From assembly GCA_021776755.1 (NCBI GenBank), contig JAJFFI010000252.1:1-10179 (forward strand): 10,179 nucleotides of DNA, in the 5' to 3' direction. The translations under genes and the position numbers were made by a program. Shown here in pieces: positions 6,924 to 10,179 of the stretch (its first letter is position 1; each line of letters starts with the position of its first letter). Below the pieces are notes generated by a model. It did not search any database and had not been told where the DNA came from. It worked only from the letters and a program-made list of their open reading frames with translations. The DNA is from Alphaproteobacteria bacterium. GTDB lineage: Bacteria > Pseudomonadota > Alphaproteobacteria > JAJFFI01.

Positions 6924-6958
6924 GAGAGCTATTGGCTGATAGCTGACAGCTGACGGCT
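6924..6958 (-). repeat. Right heptad repeat array flanking the S23-family gene
   Basis: Five consecutive 7-base units read on the minus strand as AGCCGTC, AGCTGTC, AGCTATC, AGCCAAT and AGCTCTC. The pattern is AGC plus four bases, mostly ending TC. The array points toward the gene, as the left array does from the other side, so together they form an imperfect terminal inverted repeat. Confidence 0.78.
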
Positions 6959-6963
6959 CTCCC
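6959..6963 (-). promoter_or_regulatory. Orphaned GGGAG ribosome-binding motif, probably the former yejF site
   Basis: GGGAG lies just after the yejE stop and directly touches the first heptad. No start codon follows it at a working distance today. Joining it to the yejF start through a single AGCT of the repeats gives GGGAG, five bases, ATG, which is a normal spacing. This suggests it served yejF before the S23 unit arrived. Confidence 0.45.
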
Positions 6964-6968
6964 ACTCA

Positions 6969-8108
6969 TCACGCCACTGCCTTTCTGGGATCGAAGGCAT
7001 CGCGGGCACCTTCCCCTATGAATACGAGCAAACTTAGCATCACCGCCAGCACGAAGAAGGCGGTGAGCCCCAGCCAGGGCGCCTGGAGGTTGGCCTTGCC
7101 CTGGGCCAGCAGTTCGCCGAGCGATGCAGACCCTGGGGGCAGGCCGAAGCCGAGGAAATCGAGTCCGGTGAGCGCCGTGATCGAGGCGCTGGTGATGAAC
7201 GGCAGGAACGTCAGCGTCGCGACCATCGCGTTCGGAAGCAGGTGCTTGAACATGATCACCCGGTTGCTGATGCCGAGTGCCCGGGCGGCGCGGACATAGT
7301 CGAAGTTCCGCGCGCGCAGGAACTCGGCGCGCACCACGCCCACAAGCGACATCCAGCTGAACAGCAGCAGCAATCCGAGCAGCCACCAGAAGTTCGGCTC
7401 GACGACGCTGGCCAGAATGATCAGCAGATAGAGCTGCGGGATCGAGCCCCATATTTCCATAAACCGCTGGAACAGGAGATCGGTCCAGCCTCCGAAATAG
7501 CCCTGCACCGCGCCTGCCATCACGCCGACGATGGATGACAGGATCGTCAGCGTCAGTCCGAACAGCACCGATATTCGAAAGCCGTAAATCAGCCGCGCCA
7601 CCACATCCCGTGCCTGGTCGTCGGTCCCCAGCCAGTTCCTGGCCGTCGGCGGGGAGGGCGAGGGGGCGTTGAGGTCATAGACGACGGTATCGTAGCTATA
7701 GGGAATCAATGGCCACAGCATCCAGCCGTCCTTGTTAATCACCGCCCGGAAGTCCGGCTGCCGGTAGTCGGCCTCGATCGGCAACAGGTCGTCGCAGAAA
7801 TCGGTTTCGGAATAATCCTTCACCACCGGGAAATAGAGGTCGCCCTTGTAGGAAATGAGGAATGGCCGGTCGTTGGCGATGAACTCGGCAAAGAGGCTCA
7901 GGAAAAACAGGAGCAGGAAGATCCAGAGCGACCAGAAGCCGCGGCGATTGGTCTTGAAATTCTGGATCCGGCGGTGCGTGAGCGGCGTGATGCGCATGCC
8001 GAAAAACCGGTGCTGGGGCAACGGTGCCGCGGGCGCCATCTCGGCTTCGCTCGCCAGCGGGCCGTCCGGCGTTGCCAGTTCCCCGATCTGGTTTTCGGTG
8101 GTGCTCAT
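6969..8108 (-). CDS. yejE: Peptide ABC importer permease (YejE-like)
   Basis: An inner-membrane permease of the YejABEF importer, 379 residues (E. coli YejE has 341). A polar, proline/alanine-rich cytoplasmic N terminus (1-57) is longer than in E. coli and explains most of the extra length. A first membrane helix (about 58-77) is followed by a long periplasmic segment to about 155. The family motif NWLGTDDQARDVVARLIYGFRIS (158-180) precedes five further helices near 180-200, 223-237, 242-258, 296-312 and 345-365. The EAA loop that docks on the ATPase is FDYVRAARALGISNRVIMFKHLLPNA (about 269-294). The start lies five bases after the yejB stop, so the genes are coupled. The downstream gene in other genomes is yejF; here the S23-family unit intervenes. 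Confidence 0.95.
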   Translation of the reverse strand: MSTTENQIGELATPDGPLASEAEMAPAAPLPQHRFFGMRITPLTHRRIQNFKTNRRGFWSLWIFLLLFFLSLFAEFIANDRPFLISYKGDLYFPVVKDYSETDFCDDLLPIEADYRQPDFRAVINKDGWMLWPLIPYSYDTVVYDLNAPSPSPPTARNWLGTDDQARDVVARLIYGFRISVLFGLTLTILSSIVGVMAGAVQGYFGGWTDLLFQRFMEIWGSIPQLYLLIILASVVEPNFWWLLGLLLLFSWMSLVGVVRAEFLRARNFDYVRAARALGISNRVIMFKHLLPNAMVATLTFLPFITSASITALTGLDFLGFGLPPGSASLGELLAQGKANLQAPWLGLTAFFVLAVMLSLLVFIGEGARDAFDPRKAVA

Positions 8109-8113
8109 GGCGC

Positions 8114-9232
8114 CTAGACCCGCCGCGATTCGAAGTCGATGCGCGGGTCGACGATCACGTACATGAGGTCGCCGAGCAGGTTCAGCAGCAGGCCCAGCAG
8201 CGCAAAGACATAGAGCGTGCCGAACATGATCGGGTAGTCGCGGTTGAGGGCGGCCTCGAACCCGAGCAGGCCCAGCCCGTCGAGGGAGAAGATCACCTCA
8301 ATGAACAGCGAACCCGTGAACAGGATGCCGACGAAGGCCGATGGAAATCCAGCGATCACGATGAGCATCGCGTTCCGGAACACGTGGCCGTAGAGCACCT
8401 GGTTCTCGGTCAGCCCCTTGGCGCGCGCGGTCGAGACGTACTGCATCCGGATCTGGTCGAGAAACGAGTTCTTGGTCAGCATCGTCAGCCCGGCAAACCC
8501 GCCGACAACGAGTGCCACAATGGGCAGCGCGATGTGCCAGAAATAGTCGGCGGCCTTGCCGAGGAAGGACATCTGATCGAAGCCCTCCGACGTCAGCCCG
8601 CGCAACGGGAACCAGTCGACGAAACTGCCGCCCGCGAACAGCACGATCAGCAGCACGGCGAACAGGAACGACGGGATAGCGTTGCCGACGATCACCACGC
8701 CGCTGGTCCAGGCATCGAACCGGCTGCCATCCCGCACAGCCTTGCGGATGCCGAGCGGGATCGAAATCAGATAGACCAGCAAGGTCGTCCAGAGCCCGAG
8801 CGAGATCGACACGGGCAGCTTCTCGATGACGAGATCGACGACCGCGCGGTTCTTGAAAAAGCTCTCGCCGAATTCGAACCGAACGAAATTCTTCATCATC
8901 AGCCAGAAGCGCTCGTGCGCCGGCTTGTCGAAGCCGTAAAGTTTCTCAAGCTCCTTGATGAAGGCCGGGTCGAGACCTTGGGCGCCGCGGTATTTCGAGC
9001 CGCCCGCCGACTGGCCGCTGCCTGTCTTCGCGCCGCCGCCCGCGCCGCCGACTGTTTCGCCGCCGCCCCGGCTCACCCGCTGGGTCGCACTGCCCTCAAG
9101 CCCGGTGATCTGGTTGAGCAACTGCTCGACCGGTCCCCCGGGAGCGGACTGCACGACGACAAAACTGACGACCATGATCCCGAACAGTGTCGGGATCATG
9201 AGCAGCAGGCGACGGATGATGTATGCAAGCAT
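8114..9232 (-). CDS. yejB: Peptide ABC importer permease (YejB-like)
   Basis: The partner inner-membrane permease, 372 residues (E. coli YejB has 364). It begins with the typical [20 protein letters not shown] helix. A periplasmic loop follows that includes a glycine/serine-rich stretch (about residues 55-79, e.g. [17 protein letters not shown]), then [18 protein letters not shown], the conserved lead-in to the transport domain. Further helices lie near 143-162, 177-200, 233-250, 289-310 and 337-360. The EAA loop is [25 protein letters not shown] (264-288), with the conserved Gly273. The C terminus [12 protein letters not shown] is typical of this family. The ATG at 9232 lacks a good ribosome-binding site. 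The gene follows yejA by 44 bases. Confidence 0.95.
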   Translation of the reverse strand: MLAYIIRRLLLMIPTLFGIMVVSFVVVQSAPGGPVEQLLNQITGLEGSATQRVSRGGGETVGGAGGGAKTGSGQSAGGSKYRGAQGLDPAFIKELEKLYGFDKPAHERFWLMMKNFVRFEFGESFFKNRAVVDLVIEKLPVSISLGLWTTLLVYLISIPLGIRKAVRDGSRFDAWTSGVVIVGNAIPSFLFAVLLIVLFAGGSFVDWFPLRGLTSEGFDQMSFLGKAADYFWHIALPIVALVVGGFAGLTMLTKNSFLDQIRMQYVSTARAKGLTENQVLYGHVFRNAMLIVIAGFPSAFVGILFTGSLFIEVIFSLDGLGLLGFEAALNRDYPIMFGTLYVFALLGLLLNLLGDLMYVIVDPRIDFESRRV

Positions 9233-9240
9233 GCGCGCCG

Positions 9241-9258
9241 GGCGTCAGGCAGGACGCC
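9241..9258 (-). other. Small hairpin between yejA and yejB
   Basis: GGCGTC and GACGCC form a six-pair GC-rich stem with a six-base loop in the 44-base gap between yejA and yejB. No T tract follows, so it is not a terminator. Hairpins in this position after a binding-protein gene can protect its mRNA and give it more product than the permease genes; whether that applies here is inference. Confidence 0.35.
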
Positions 9259-9276
9259 GGTCGGGGAACAGGGCGA

Positions 9277-10179
9277 TCAATTGACCGACCGGCCGGTCGC
9301 CTCGGCGAGCGCCTTGGCTTTCTCGGGGTCGACCCACCAACCGGTGAAGTCGAGGCTGTAGAGCGGCGGTTTTTCCGGGCGGCCGAACTTGTCCCAGTAG
9401 AGCACCCGGAAAGCGCTGATGTGCCAGTTCGGGATCACGTAGTGGTTCCACAGCAGGACGCGGTCGAGCGCGCGGGTCCGGGTCACCAGGCTTTCGCGAT
9501 CGGGTGCCTCGATCACCTTCTCGATCAGAACGTCGATCGCCGGGTCCTTGATACCGACCAGATTACGGCTGCCCTGGCGGTCGGCGGCCTCGCTGCCCCA
9601 GTAATCGCGTTGCTCGTTGCCCGGTGAGAGCGACTGGCCCCAGCCGGCAATCAACATATCAAAATCGAAACTGTCTACCCGTTGACGATATTGCGCGGCA
9701 TCCACCGGGCGCATGTTCGCGTCGATGCCGATCCGCTGCAGGTTCTTGATGAACGGCAGGATGATGCGCTGGAAGCCCGGCGCCGAGGCGTTCTGCATGA
9801 TCTCGAATTTCATCTGCCCGCCCTTGGCATTGACGAGCTTGCGGTTCTTCACCGTCCAGCCGGCTTCCTTCAGAAGCCCGAGTGCGACCTTGAGATTTTC
9901 CCGGGTGTTGCCCGACCCGTCGGTTGCGGGCGCCTTGTATGTCTTGGTGAACACTTCATCCGGGATCTTGCCTTTCAGCGGTTCGAGAATTTCAAGCTCG
10001 GCGGCCGACGGCAGGTCCCGCGACGCCAGCTCGGAATTCGAGAAATAACTCTCACTCCGGGTGTACTGGCCATAGAAGAGGTTCTTGTTGCTCCATTCGA
10101 AATCGAACAGATGGGCGAGCGCGCGGCGTACCTTCGGGTCCCTGAACACATCCTTCCGGGTGTTGAAGGCGAAGCCCTG
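9277..10179 (-). CDS. yejA: Peptide ABC importer periplasmic binding protein (YejA-like; C-terminal part, 5' end outside window)
   Basis: The last 300 residues of an SBP family 5 peptide-binding protein, about half of the usual 600 or so; the signal peptide and first lobe lie outside the window. The frame continues to the window edge as QGFAFNTRKDVFRDPKVRRA, so no start is present here. YejA features are ALAHLFDFEWSNKNLFYGQY, YFSNSELASRDLPS, the segment ATDGSGNTRENLKVALGLLKEAGW, DFDMLIAGWGQSLSPGNEQ, and WGSEAADRQGSRNLVGIKDPAID. E. coli YejA serves microcin C uptake; alphaproteobacterial YejABEF systems (Sinorhizobium, Brucella) are tied to import of, or tolerance to, host antimicrobial peptides. 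The cargo here is unknown but should be oligopeptides. It heads the operon in view. Confidence 0.93.
   Translation of the reverse strand, partial: QGFAFNTRKDVFRDPKVRRALAHLFDFEWSNKNLFYGQYTRSESYFSNSELASRDLPSAAELEILEPLKGKIPDEVFTKTYKAPATDGSGNTRENLKVALGLLKEAGWTVKNRKLVNAKGGQMKFEIMQNASAPGFQRIILPFIKNLQRIGIDANMRPVDAAQYRQRVDSFDFDMLIAGWGQSLSPGNEQRDYWGSEAADRQGSRNLVGIKDPAIDVLIEKVIEAPDRESLVTRTRALDRVLLWNHYVIPNWHISAFRVLYWDKFGRPEKPPLYSLDFTGWWVDPEKAKALAEATGRSVN

Larger units (their letters stand above)
6506..6958 (-). mobile_element. Candidate repeat-bounded S23 cassette inserted in the yej operon
   Basis: A unit of about 453 bases holds one small gene of the four-helix-bundle S23 family between inverted arrays of 7-base repeats. 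Hand counts of two 60-base rows inside (6541-6600 and 6661-6720) both give 50% GC, against 72% for a row in the adjacent yejE (7081-7140). It sits exactly between yejE and yejF, which are normally adjacent in yejABEF operons. There is no transposase, so any movement would depend on an enzyme supplied elsewhere or on recombination between repeats. No clear target-site duplication beyond AGC/AGCT is visible. Confidence 0.5.
6910..6969 (-). other. Possible 19-codon coupling ORF through the right heptad array
   Basis: An ATG overlaps the yejE stop as TGATGA and opens a 19-codon frame (MSGRAVSCQLSANSSQAML) through the heptads, ending with TGA six bases before the GTG of the S23-family gene. It could keep ribosomes moving from yejE into the next gene. 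It has no conserved look and may simply be chance. Confidence 0.25.

Noticed and set aside
6506..6958. Diversity-generating retroelement, because Avd proteins resemble the S23 family
   Set aside because: No reverse transcriptase, template repeat or variable repeat is present, and the protein matches the S23 type from its first residues (DYRKLKVWQ).
6506..6958. rRNA intervening sequence
   Set aside because: The family was first found in 23S rRNA, but no rRNA sequence surrounds it here; both flanks are yej genes.
6924..6958. CRISPR-like array
   Set aside because: Seven-base units are contiguous without spacers and no cas gene is present.
8024..9361. 445-codon open frame on the plus strand opposite yejB
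   Set aside because: Composition (Asp, His, Gln, Arg-rich) is that of an antisense shadow, and it overlaps three well-supported minus-strand genes.

Overview
The window looks like chromosomal DNA of a high-GC alphaproteobacterium. The genes are tightly packed, with GTG and ATG starts and heavy G/C use at third codon positions. A TAXI-type receptor, an M17 aminopeptidase with a MarR partner and a complete yej-type peptide importer all point to Alphaproteobacteria, possibly a Rhodospirillales-like lineage; the exact taxon cannot be fixed from sequence alone. No rRNA, tRNA, CRISPR array or transposase gene was seen, and no gene-free stretch reaches 300 bases.

Left part, bases 1-3900. A TAXI-family TRAP solute receptor, cut by the window edge, ends at 928 and faces a glutathione S-transferase-like gene on the minus strand (962-1627). 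A 197-base divergent region leads to a plus-strand pair: a PepB-like leucyl aminopeptidase (1825-3249) and, two bases later, a MarR-type winged-helix regulator (3252-3842). The regulator carries about 80 residues of histone-H1-like Lys/Ala/Pro repeats at its N terminus. A strong hairpin with a T tract (3865-3900) ends this unit and also lies just past the end of the minus-strand operon, so it probably serves both directions.

Right part, bases 3921-10179. Everything is on the minus strand and reads right to left as one apparent operon: yejA (peptide-binding protein, 5' part outside the window), yejB, yejE, a small four-helix-bundle gene of the S23/23S-rRNA-IVS family, yejF, and a GhrA-like 2-hydroxyacid dehydrogenase. 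The Yej proteins form an ABC importer for oligopeptides: YejA captures peptide in the periplasm, YejB and YejE make the channel, and the double-ATPase YejF drives it.

The most notable structure is the intrusion between yejE and yejF. The S23-family gene has visibly lower GC than its neighbours and is bracketed by tandem 7-base repeats (AGCNNTC type) in inverted orientation. The unit (about 6506-6958) sits exactly between a GGGAG ribosome-binding motif and the start codon of yejF. Removing it in silico between the repeat cores restores normal spacing. This suggests a small mobile or transposable cassette, with no transposase of its own, inserted without breaking the operon. The second unusual item is the H1-like tail fused to the MarR regulator.
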